Shown: positions 1-6,554 of the stretch, one piece after another | Numbering within the stretch: position 1 is the stretch's first letter | How the letters are laid out: each line of letters starts with the position of its first letter | NCBI GenBank assembly: GCA_003240795.1 | Contig: QFNK01000087.1 | Span: 1 to 7,318, forward strand | Origin: Micavibrio aeruginosavorus | GTDB taxonomy: Bacteria > Pseudomonadota > Alphaproteobacteria > Micavibrionales > Micavibrionaceae | DNA length: 7,318 nucleotides | Direction: 5' to 3' | Position numbers and translations under genes: made by a program | Notes under the pieces: generated by a model | The model's database searches: none | Seen by the model: the letters and a program-made list of their open reading frames with translations, nothing else | What the model was told of the DNA's origin: nothing

Positions 1-2987
1 AGCGGCACGACACCCATGATGAACGCGAAGGAGGTCATCAGGATCGGACGCAGACGGAGGTGGCATGCCTCGCGCGCGGCCTCGATGATGCCTTTGCCTT
101 CATGTTCGAGTTCGCGGGCGAATTCGACGATCAGGATGGCGTTCTTACACGCCAGTCCCGCAAGAACGAAGAGCGCGATCTGGGTGAAGATGTTGTTGTC
201 GCCCCCCGACAGCCACACGCCGACGATGGCCGAGAGAATGGACATCGGGACGATCAGGATGACGGCCAGCGGCATGGTCAGCGATTCATACTGCGCCGCC
301 AGCACGAGGAAGACGAGCAGGATGCAGAGCGGGAAGATGTAGATGGTGGTATTGCCCGCAAGGATCTGCTGGTACGTCAGGTCGGTCCATTCGAAATCCA
401 TACCTTGCGGCAGGGTTTCCTTCAGGATCTGCGAGATGGCCGCCTGTGCCTGACCGCTGGAATAGCCGGGTGCGGTGTCACCGTTCAGGTCGGCTGTGCG
501 GTAGGCGTTGTAGCGCATAGCCGTTGCAGGACCGAACGATTCCTTGACCGCGACGACAGAGCCGAGCGGCACCATTTCGCCGTTGTCGTTGCGTACGCGC
601 AGGCGGGAAATGTCCTCCGCCGTTGCACGGAATTCCTTGTCCGCTTGCGCCACAACCTGATAGGTGCGTCCGAACTGGTTGAAGTCGTTGATATAGATGG
701 AGCCCAGATAGACCTGCATTGTATCGAAGATATCAGGAATGTTTATGCCCAGCTGCTGCGCCTTCGTTCTGTCAACGTCCGCGAAGAGTTGCGGGGTGTC
801 GATGTTGTAGCTGCTGAACACGCCTGTCAGGGCCGGGTTCTGGTAGGCCTTTGCGGTCACTTCCTTCATCGCGCGGTCGAGCGCTTCGTAACCGAGGTCG
901 GCGCGGTCTTCCACCTGAAGCTTGAAGCCGCCGATAGCGCCCATACCGGAAACTGGCGGAGGCGGGAAGACTGCGACGTAGGCTTCGTTGATGCCGAAGA
1001 ATTGCTGTTGCAACTCACCGGCGATGGCACCGCCGGAAAGGTTTTCTTCCTTCCGGTCATGGAAAGGTTTCAGCGTTCCGAAGGCGATACCGGCGGAGGA
1101 GGAGCTGGTGAAGCCGTTGATGGACAGGCCCGGGAAAGCGACGACGTTCTGCACACCCGGATGTTTCATCATAATATCGGTCATGTTGGCAATGACCTCT
1201 TCGGTGCGCTGGAGCGTCGCGCCCTGCGGCAACTGTGCGAAGGCGATGACGTAGCCTTTGTCCTGTGCCGGAACGAAGCCCGGCGGGACAAGTTTGAACA
1301 CAAACGCCGCCGCAACCAGAAGGCCCGCGTAGATCACGAACATGATGAATTTGTGACGTACGATTCCGCCGACGCCGCCTTCATACTTGCGCGAGCTGCG
1401 CTTGAAGACCTTGTTAAAGCGGACGAAGAACCAGCCGAGGCCGCCGTCGATGATTTTCGTCAGGCGGTCTTTCGGAGCGTCGTGGCTGCGCAGGAGCAGG
1501 GCGGACATGGCCGGAGACAGCGTAAGCGAGTTGATTGTCGAGATGACAACCGCGATGGCGATGGTGGTTGCGAACTGCTTGTAGAACTGACCCGTCAGGC
1601 CGGACACGAAGGCGATCGGCACGAAGACGGCGGTCAGCACGAGCATGGTTGCGATGATCGGCCCTGTTACTTCCTTCATTGCCTGAATGGTTGCATCGCG
1701 CGGCGAGAGGCCGTTTTCGATGTTCCGTTCGACGTTTTCAACGACAACGATCGCGTCGTCCACGACGATACCGATCGCAAGGATCAGACCGAAGAGGGAG
1801 AGAACGTTGATCGAAAAGCCCATCAGGTGAAGTGCCGCGAATGTACCGACGATGGATACGGGAACGGCGAGGAGCGGGATGATGGAGGCGCGCCATGTCT
1901 GAAGGAACACGATCACGACGAGAACGACGAGGAGGACAGCCTCCAGCAACGTATGGATAACGGCCTCGATAGAGTCATTGACGAAGGTGGTCGGGTCGTA
2001 GGCGATGGCGTAATCGATACCTGAGGGGAAGTTTCCTTTCAATTCCTCCATCGCGGCGCGGACGTTCTTGGAGATTTCCAGCGCGTTGGAGCCGGGCATC
2101 GCGAAGATACCGATACCGGCGGCCTGTTTGCCGTCGAGAGTGGAGCCCATCGCGTATTGCTGGGCCGCGAGTTCAACGCGCGCGACGTCGGCGAGGCGGG
2201 TGACGACGCCGTTCTCATCACGCTTGATGATAATGTCTTCGAATTCCTGCGGCGTGGTCAGACGGCCTTTGGCGTTGATGGGAAGCTGTACCTGCGCGCC
2301 GTCGGTGTAGGGAGGGCCGCCGATGGTTCCGGTGGAGACCTGAATGTTCTGGCTGCGAATGGCGTTGATGACATCGGAGCCATTCAGGCCACGCTGGTTG
2401 ATCTTTTCAGGGTTGAGCCAGATACGCATGGCGTAATCGCCCGCGCCGAACACCTGAACCTGTCCGATACCGGCGATGCGGGTCAGGCGGTCCTTGACGT
2501 TCAGCGTTGCGTAGTTGCTCAAATACAAAGAGTCATAGCGTTCGTCCGGCGAAGTGATGTGAACCACCATCGTGATGTCGGGCGAGCTTTTTACCGTTGT
2601 CACACCGATCTGGCGGACGATTTCAGGAAGGCGCGGCGTTGCCTGTGACACGCGGTTCTGCACCATCTGTTGCGCCAGGTCGGCGTCGGTGCCGATCTTA
2701 AACGTCACGGTCAGCTGCATGTTGCCGTTCGTCGTGGAGAGGGAAGACATATAGAGCATGCCTTCGACGCCGTTGATCTGTTCCTCCAGCGGGGTCGAAA
2801 CCGTTTCGGCGATCACGGCCGGGGATGCGCCGGGGAAGCTTGCGGAGACGACGACGGAGGGCGGCGCGACTTCCGGATATTCGGAAATCGGCAGGCTGAA
2901 CATGGAGACCAGACCGCCGAGGAAAATCAGGATGGAGAGGACCGCCGCGAAGATCGGACGATCAATAAAGAAGCGTGAGAGATTCAT
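1..2987 (-). CDS. RND multidrug efflux permease, HAE-1 family, MexF/BpeF-like (3' end beyond window)
   Basis: Inner-membrane proton/drug antiporter, the pump of a tripartite efflux system that exports amphiphilic compounds through a periplasmic adaptor and an outer-membrane channel. The frame is open from the ATG at 2987 to the left edge, giving 995 residues. It begins MNLSRFFIDRPIFAAVLSIL, the classic RND N-terminus with TM1. Residues 408-420 read IVVDDAIVVVENV, so Asp410/Asp411 match the proton-relay pair Asp407/Asp408 of AcrB. Lys948 (in ACKNAILIVEF), Arg978 and Thr985 (in RLRPILMTS) match AcrB Lys940, Arg971 and Thr978. From memory, stretches such as SGGDNNIFTQI, FPGLSINGFT and YLSNYA resemble MexF more than AcrB. 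Family length is about 1040-1060, so roughly 50-75 C-terminal residues, with the last membrane helix, are off-window. The start lies 6 nt after the adaptor stop. Its AGGA ribosome site (2998-3001) sits inside the adaptor's last codons, which suggests translational coupling. No frameshift or internal stop was found. Exact substrates cannot be read from sequence. Confidence 0.96.
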   Translation of the reverse strand, partial: MNLSRFFIDRPIFAAVLSILIFLGGLVSMFSLPISEYPEVAPPSVVVSASFPGASPAVIAETVSTPLEEQINGVEGMLYMSSLSTTNGNMQLTVTFKIGTDADLAQQMVQNRVSQATPRLPEIVRQIGVTTVKSSPDITMVVHITSPDERYDSLYLSNYATLNVKDRLTRIAGIGQVQVFGAGDYAMRIWLNPEKINQRGLNGSDVINAIRSQNIQVSTGTIGGPPYTDGAQVQLPINAKGRLTTPQEFEDIIIKRDENGVVTRLADVARVELAAQQYAMGSTLDGKQAAGIGIFAMPGSNALEISKNVRAAMEELKGNFPSGIDYAIAYDPTTFVNDSIEAVIHTLLEAVLLVVLVVIVFLQTWRASIIPLLAVPVSIVGTFAALHLMGFSINVLSLFGLILAIGIVVDDAIVVVENVERNIENGLSPRDATIQAMKEVTGPIIATMLVLTAVFVPIAFVSGLTGQFYKQFATTIAIAVVISTINSLTLSPAMSALLLRSHDAPKDRLTKIIDGGLGWFFVRFNKVFKRSSRKYEGGVGGIVRHKFIMFVIYAGLLVAAAFVFKLVPPGFVPAQDKGYVIAFAQLPQGATLQRTEEVIANMTDIMMKHPGVQNVVAFPGLSINGFTSSSSAGIAFGTLKPFHDRKEENLSGGAIAGELQQQFFGINEAYVAVFPPPPVSGMGAIGGFKLQVEDRADLGYEALDRAMKEVTAKAYQNPALTGVFSSYNIDTPQLFADVDRTKAQQLGINIPDIFDTMQVYLGSIYINDFNQFGRTYQVVAQADKEFRATAEDISRLRVRNDNGEMVPLGSVVAVKESFGPATAMRYNAYRTADLNGDTAPGYSSGQAQAAISQILKETLPQGMDFEWTDLTYQQILAGNTTIYIFPLCILLVFLVLAAQYESLTMPLAVILIVPMSILSAIVGVWLSGGDNNIFTQIALFVLAGLACKNAILIVEFARELEHEGKGIIEAAREACHLRLRPILMTSFAFIMGVVP

Positions 2988-2993
2988 GGCGCG

Positions 2994-4421
2994 TTATTCC
3001 TGTGTGCCAGATTGGTCTTGTGCGGGCTGCTGCACGGGCGCGTTGGTGGTTTCATCCATGCCCTTGAGCCAGTCTTTCGTGCTTTGCTGATCCTCCGCAG
3101 GGGCGGCTTCTTCCGCGGACGGTTCGGCGGTCGCTTCCGGCTGTGCTTCCTGCGGCTGCTCGGCTGCGGGCTGTTCTTCCTGCGCGGGGGCGGTCTCGGG
3201 CGCCGCCGGTTCCTGCGCCGGTGCGGCAGCCGGAGCGCCGCCCTGCTGTGCCTGCATCGCCGCCATCTGTTCCGGCGTCATGCCCTGAACTTTCGCGCCT
3301 GGGCGGATTTTCATCAGGTTTTCGACGATGACTTCATCGCCGACCTTGAGGCCGGAGAGGACGATACGCTCGTGGGAGACGACATCGCCCAGTTTGACTT
3401 CGCGGTATGTCGCCGCGCCATCGGTGATGACATAGACGAATTTCTTGCTCTGATCCGTCAGGACGGCTTTTTCAGGCACCGTTATGACGTTTTCGTCGCC
3501 CGTCGATCCGATTTCAATGCGGGTGAACATGCCGGGCAGCAGCGTTGTGTCCGGGTTCGGGAAAACAGCGCGTGCGCGGATCGTCCCCGTGCTCGGGTTG
3601 ATGCGGTTGTCGAAGCTCTTGATCGTTCCCTGATAGACCTTCTGGTCATCGGATTTCAGATGCATGCGTACGGGAACGGATTGCTCGGAAACCAGATCCT
3701 GTCCTGCTTTCGCACGAACGAAAGTCAGGTAGGTTTGCTCGTCCACCTCGAAGTCGCCGTAGATTTCCTTATCGGACACGATCGTCGTCAGAAGCGGAGC
3801 GCTTGCGGCGTTGACCAGATTTCCTTCGGTGATTTCAGGGCGGGAGATGCGGCCATCGACAGGCGCCTTGATCGTCGCGTTGTCGAGATCGACCTGCGCC
3901 GCTTTCAAACGGGCGTTCGCGGCGTTGACCGTGCTCTGGTTTACTTTCAGGGAGTTGATGCGTTCGTCATATCCCTGTTTGGAGATTGCGCCGGATTTCA
4001 GAAGCTCTTCGGCGCGGGCCATTTCCTTTTTCGCGTAGGCGGCTTCGTTCACGGCGCCAGCGACGTCGGCCTTGGCCTGTGCGACGGCGGCTTCATAAGG
4101 GCGTTTGTCTATGGTGAAAAGAATATCGCCTTTTTTCACGATCTGACCGTCTTCGAAATTCACAGACATGATCAGGCCGCTGACCTGCGGGCGGATTTCA
4201 ACGAAGTCTACGGCCGTGAGGCGTCCGGAAAATTCCTTCCAGATCTGAACCGGTTTCTGCGCGATTGTGATCATCGGCACGGGCATGGCCGGTGCTTCGC
4301 CGCCCGGCATCTGTGCCAGCGCGTCACCGAATTCGCCGTGCTTCATAACGAGCGTACCGCCCGCGAAGACGGTAAGGGCAAGGGCGCCAAGAAAAAGCTT
4401 TCTGGTTGAAGGGCGGTTCAT
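2994..4421 (-). CDS. RND efflux periplasmic adaptor (membrane fusion protein), MexE/AcrA-like
   Basis: Periplasmic adaptor linking the RND permease to an outer-membrane channel. With the start at 4421 it has 475 residues. Residues 1-36 form a signal peptide or anchor: basic RPSTRK, a hydrophobic core, then an Ala-Leu-Ala site before Gln37. The protein has no cysteine, so it is not a lipoprotein, unlike AcrA and MexA. The two lipoyl half-motifs lie at about 74-105 (RPQVSGLIMSVNFEDGQIVK) and 182-203 (ATIKAPVDGRIS then GNLV). They flank an alpha-hairpin rich in Ala, Lys and Glu (about 107-180). Beta-barrel and membrane-proximal domains follow to about residue 379, including GTIRARAVFPNPDTTLLPGM and ITVPEKAVL. 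After this comes an unusual Pro/Ala/Glu/Gln-rich tail of about 96 residues; AcrA-type proteins are about 380-420 in total. Two ATG codons are adjacent (4424, 4421). AGGAG at 4428-4432 is 3 nt from the first and 6 nt from the second, so I chose the second. It is the middle gene of the operon, between regulator and pump. Confidence 0.95.
   Translation of the reverse strand: MNRPSTRKLFLGALALTVFAGGTLVMKHGEFGDALAQMPGGEAPAMPVPMITIAQKPVQIWKEFSGRLTAVDFVEIRPQVSGLIMSVNFEDGQIVKKGDILFTIDKRPYEAAVAQAKADVAGAVNEAAYAKKEMARAEELLKSGAISKQGYDERINSLKVNQSTVNAANARLKAAQVDLDNATIKAPVDGRISRPEITEGNLVNAASAPLLTTIVSDKEIYGDFEVDEQTYLTFVRAKAGQDLVSEQSVPVRMHLKSDDQKVYQGTIKSFDNRINPSTGTIRARAVFPNPDTTLLPGMFTRIEIGSTGDENVITVPEKAVLTDQSKKFVYVITDGAATYREVKLGDVVSHERIVLSGLKVGDEVIVENLMKIRPGAKVQGMTPEQMAAMQAQQGGAPAAAPAQEPAAPETAPAQEEQPAAEQPQEAQPEATAEPSAEEAAPAEDQQSTKDWLKGMDETTNAPVQQPAQDQSGTQE
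2997..3284 (-). other. Low-complexity Pro/Ala/Glu/Gln-rich C-terminal tail of the adaptor
   Basis: This encodes about residues 380-475 of the membrane fusion protein, after the folded part ends near IRPGAKVQGM. Residues about 393-445 are almost only Ala, Pro, Glu, Gln, Gly, Thr and Ser, with short reiterations such as APAQE, AAPE and QPE. The very end (STKDWLKGMDETTNAPVQQP) is less biased and might form a short helix. The stretch is probably disordered, acidic and periplasmic. It stays in frame to the stop and the next gene starts normally, so it does not look like a frameshift artefact. Confidence 0.8.
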
Positions 4422-4427
4422 CATGAT

Positions 4428-4432
4428 CTCCT
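4428..4432 (-). promoter_or_regulatory. Shine-Dalgarno site deciding the adaptor start
   Basis: On the minus strand AGGAG lies 6 nt before the ATG at 4421 and only 3 nt before the adjacent in-frame ATG at 4424. Normal spacing favours the second ATG. The difference is a single methionine and does not affect function. Confidence 0.7.
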
Positions 4433-4453
4433 GATAAAGATATTTTTTTAATT

Positions 4454-5089
4454 TTATGCTGTTTTAAGTGTTTTCGGCGACGCTTCGTCAAGACCTAGAA
4501 TACGTATCAAACCCGGCCTTAGATCACGTTCCAGGCCATCCAAATTGTTGTGGATGCGGGCCATAATCATCAGCTCTGTAATAAAGTCGTGTATTTCTTC
4601 CGTTTTCGCATCGACGTCGGGAATATGGATCGTGCCGTTCGCATTCGCCTTCGCGATGGCCGCCCTGATATATCCCTTGCAGTTGTCGAACATCTCTTCG
4701 ATTTTTGCGGCGATGCTGGCGTTTTCTTCACCGATCATTTCGCTAGCCAGCGCCGCCATGGGGCAGCCGCAGACGAGCCCATAACGGTTGCGCACTTCGT
4801 GCTGCTCCTCGACAATGGAGTCTGCGAGCGCTGCGATCTGGGATGCAAAGTCGCGTTTTTCGGAAAAAATATCTTCCATGTCCGGGCGGACATAGGCCTC
4901 GTAATACTCCTCCATCGCGGTGGTCGCGAGTTCAAGCTTGGAGGTGAAGTAGTGGTAGAAGCTGCCTTTTTTTACATCGGCGGTGTTGCAGATGTCGTCC
5001 ACGCTGACGGCACCATAGCTTGACGTCCACAGGAGGTCTGTGGCCGTGTCTATCAGTTTCTGCCGTGTGCCGGTGTCCGGTCTTGCCAT
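4454..5089 (-). CDS. TetR/AcrR-family transcriptional regulator, probable repressor of the efflux operon
   Basis: A 211-residue protein, normal TetR length (about 190-220). The N-terminal DNA-binding domain spans about residues 8-54: TRQKLIDTATDLL, then the helix-turn-helix VSVDDICNTADV followed by the signature KGSFYHYF (41-48). The C-terminal ligand and dimer domain contains VCGCPMAALASEM, with Cys107 and Cys109. Its layout resembles NemR, where an SGC motif holds the reactive Cys106; that alignment is from memory. The start has AAAGGG 7 nt upstream. It is the first gene of the operon, 29 nt before the adaptor and on the same strand, whereas acrR-type regulators are often divergent from their pump. 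TetR proteins usually repress and are released by ligand, so it probably autoregulates and controls the pump. The short gap to the adaptor (4425-4453) is AT-rich and has no terminator hairpin on this strand. The ligand is unknown. Confidence 0.93.
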   Translation of the reverse strand: MARPDTGTRQKLIDTATDLLWTSSYGAVSVDDICNTADVKKGSFYHYFTSKLELATTAMEEYYEAYVRPDMEDIFSEKRDFASQIAALADSIVEEQHEVRNRYGLVCGCPMAALASEMIGEENASIAAKIEEMFDNCKGYIRAAIAKANANGTIHIPDVDAKTEEIHDFITELMIMARIHNNLDGLERDLRPGLIRILGLDEASPKTLKTA

Positions 5090-5134
5090 GTATAAACCCT
5101 TTAAAAGAACGGAGTTTGTCCCATTCCTGTCCGT

Positions 5135-5162
5135 AAGCTAGAGTTTTTTACCGATTAGTCAA
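5135..5162 (-). promoter_or_regulatory. Candidate promoter for the tetR-adaptor-pump operon
   Basis: The minus strand carries TTGACT (5157-5162), a 5-of-6 match to the sigma-70 -35 box, then a 16-nt spacer and TAGCTT (5135-5140), a weak 3-of-6 -10 box. Transcription would start near 5128, leaving a leader of about 40 nt with the ribosome site AAAGGG (5097-5102) before the ATG at 5089. The promoter lies in the 98-nt gap after the MFS stop at 5188-5190. No strong terminator for the MFS gene is visible there, so some read-through from the MFS gene is possible. Confidence 0.45.
5147..5162. promoter_or_regulatory. Candidate TetR operator: imperfect 16-bp dyad over the -35 box
   Basis: On the minus strand the sequence is TTGACTAATCGGTAAA. 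Its halves agree at 5 of 8 positions (TT-AC--A against its mirror), so 10 of 16 bases are symmetric around a central AT. It covers the candidate -35 box entirely, and TetR operators are often found at such a position. A shorter perfect dyad, TAGT-TG-ACTA, overlaps its outer edge (5156-5165). Symmetry this weak can arise by chance; the location is the main argument. Confidence 0.3.
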
Positions 5163-5187
5163 CTATCCTTTGGGGGGATTTTCACAA

Positions 5188-6426
5188 CTACTTGTCGGAA
5201 GCCTCGTGCTCGGCCGCCTGCTGGGCGATCAGGGCGCTGGAGGTGCTGGGCTGGACTATGAACGGGTCCTGCTGGTCCATGGGGACGGGCGGGCGGCGTG
5301 TGGTGCGGTACAGGCCGTAAAACCCGATCATTCCGTAGATCAGTCCCATCCAAGCGAACAGCATCCACGGGCCGTAGATATTCATGAACGTCGTGGAAAG
5401 GATCGGCCCGACGATGGAGCCAAGGCCGTTGATCATCAGCATGGAGGCGCTGGCCGCCACGATCTGCGCAGGGGAGAGGTGGTCGTTTGTATGCGCGCTG
5501 GATAAACCGTATATGGTCAGCGCCGTGCCGCCGATCAGGAACATGGCGAGGTAGAGCAGGTAAGGGCTGATGCCTGCGCCGACGATGGCGGCACCGCAGA
5601 ACAGGGCGGCAAGGAGCGAGACGCCGATCAGGACGGTGCGGCGGTCGTAGCGGTCGGAGAGAAAACCAATCGGGAATTGGAGCAGGACGCCCCCGACGAT
5701 GGCCGCCGCCATGAAGTTGGAAATCTGGGCGAGGTCGAAGCCGGCCTCGGCCGCGTAGACAGGGCCAATGGCGAAAAGACAGGCGTTCGCCATGCCGGAG
5801 GCGAACACGCCGAACACGCCGAGCGGGGAAGTCTTGAACAGCTGAAGCGGGGAGACTTTGACCGGCGTTTCAAATTTCGGCGCAGGACGGGAGGAGAGCG
5901 AAATCGGCAGGACGGCCAGCGTGATCGCGATGGAGGAAACCGCGAAAAGCGTCAGCGTCGCCGGATCAGCGGCGGTGAGGATATATTGGCCGACCGCCAT
6001 GGAGCCGTAGAGAACGACGAGATAGACGGCCATCATCTGGCCGCGCGACTGGTTTCCTACCGCGTTGTTCAGCCAGCTTTCGATGACGATATAAAGTCCG
6101 GCGAAGGCAAAACCCGTTGCGGCGCGGACGGGCATCCATATCCATTCGTTCGGCATCAGGCCGTGGAGCAGGACGGTAATGGCGGCGATGGAGGCCAGCG
6201 CCGTAAAAACACGGATGTGGCCGACGCCCTGAATCAGTTTCGGCACGAAGTGGGAGCCAAGCAGGAAGCCCGCGTAATACATCGACATGATGATACCGGT
6301 GGCGTAGGTCGGAAAACCTTCCTGCGTTGCGCGGACACCGAGAAGCGTTCCCTGAAGGCCGTTGCCGATCATCAGCATCGCGACGCCGAAAAACAGGGGC
6401 CAGGCGGACATCAGGGTTCTGTGCAT
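5188..6426 (-). CDS. MFS transporter, YcaD-like
   Basis: Inner-membrane secondary transporter of the major facilitator superfamily, 412 residues with about 12 hydrophobic segments. The opening region holds GNGLQGTLLGVRA (21-33) and TM4 holds GLYIVIESWLN (110-120). That Glu-containing signature, with an upstream GFLLGS (53-58), resembles the YcaD-like subgroup as I remember it. The loop after TM8 carries a good motif A, GFLSDRYDRR (254-263). The first-half equivalent is degenerate (PKLIQGVGHIR). A hydrophilic cytoplasmic tail covers about 374-412, rich in Pro, Gln and Ser. I chose the ATG at 6426 because GGTGA lies just upstream and the first helix follows as in the family. An in-frame ATG at 6504 would add 26 residues but has no ribosome site. 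The substrate is unknown. It lies upstream of the regulator on the same strand and divergent from the arginase-like gene. Confidence 0.92.
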   Translation of the reverse strand: MHRTLMSAWPLFFGVAMLMIGNGLQGTLLGVRATQEGFPTYATGIIMSMYYAGFLLGSHFVPKLIQGVGHIRVFTALASIAAITVLLHGLMPNEWIWMPVRAATGFAFAGLYIVIESWLNNAVGNQSRGQMMAVYLVVLYGSMAVGQYILTAADPATLTLFAVSSIAITLAVLPISLSSRPAPKFETPVKVSPLQLFKTSPLGVFGVFASGMANACLFAIGPVYAAEAGFDLAQISNFMAAAIVGGVLLQFPIGFLSDRYDRRTVLIGVSLLAALFCGAAIVGAGISPYLLYLAMFLIGGTALTIYGLSSAHTNDHLSPAQIVAASASMLMINGLGSIVGPILSTTFMNIYGPWMLFAWMGLIYGMIGFYGLYRTTRRPPVPMDQQDPFIVQPSTSSALIAQQAAEHEASDK

Positions 6427-6522
6427 TTTTTCACCGGAAATAAAGGTTGTTCCTGATGCTTCTACAGGGAAAAATAGATATACAGCAATGACAATATGCG
6501 GCATGTTCGTGCGAATTTTATA

Positions 6523-6539
6523 CGCCTGTCCCGCAGGCG
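6523..6539 (+). promoter_or_regulatory. Hairpin in the leader of the arginase-like gene
   Basis: CGCCTG (6523-6528) pairs perfectly with CAGGCG (6534-6539) around a 5-nt loop. It ends 3 nt before the AAGGAGG ribosome site. There is no U-run on either strand, so it is not an intrinsic terminator. The same left arm, as ACGCCT (6522-6527), can instead pair with AGGCGT (6547-6552), which covers part of the ribosome site. Confidence 0.4.
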
Positions 6540-6542
6540 GTT

Positions 6543-6549
6543 AAGGAGG
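6543..6549 (+). promoter_or_regulatory. Strong Shine-Dalgarno site of the arginase-like gene
   Basis: AAGGAGG ends 5 nt before the ATG at 6555. It is the strongest ribosome site in the window and fixes this start. Confidence 0.8.
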
Positions 6550-6554
6550 CGTTT

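Larger units (their letters stand above)
6427..6554. promoter_or_regulatory. Divergent intergenic region between MFS and arginase-like genes
   Basis: This 128-bp stretch must hold the start signals for both divergent genes and is clearly more AT-rich than its surroundings. Possible elements are TTGTCA on the minus strand (6489-6494, a 5-of-6 -35 match) and ATGACA on the plus strand (6488-6493, also 5 of 6). Neither has a convincing -10 box at normal spacing. A 10-bp dyad, TTCG-TG-CGAA (6506-6515), could bind a regulator. I cannot place either promoter with confidence. Confidence 0.45.

Noticed and set aside
60..2024. A 654-codon open frame on the plus strand, opposite the RND permease
   Set aside because: Its translation is Asp/Arg/Gly/Glu/His-rich with no recognisable domain, and it lies entirely over a clear RND gene. 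Long antisense frames are expected opposite GC-rich genes. It is a shadow.
3012..4409. A 465-codon plus-strand open frame opposite the membrane fusion protein
   Set aside because: The translation has Arg/Phe/Asp-biased composition, no family motifs and no ribosome site, and it mirrors the adaptor gene almost exactly. It is a shadow.
5166..5185. Possible terminator between the MFS and TetR genes (ATCC and GGAT arms around a G-rich loop)
   Set aside because: The stem is only 4 bp, and the T-run is on the plus strand, which is the wrong direction for the MFS gene.
5677..6456. A plus-strand open frame opposite the MFS gene
   Set aside because: It is Asp/Arg/Gly-rich with no membrane or domain pattern. 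The minus strand encodes an evident 12-helix transporter.
6449..6463. LexA-like direct repeat (GTTC-N7-GTTC) in the divergent region
   Set aside because: Only the first half-site is present. The second does not match at the required 7-nt spacing.
6427..6504. A 26-residue N-terminal extension of the MFS protein from the ATG at 6504
   Set aside because: There is no ribosome site upstream of 6504, and family members begin close to the first helix, which fits the ATG at 6426.
6521..6554. Guanidine riboswitch upstream of the arginase-like gene
   Set aside because: The one hairpin has a TCCCG loop, not the ACGR loops of the guanidine-II class, and the leader is too short for guanidine-I. No known riboswitch is supported.
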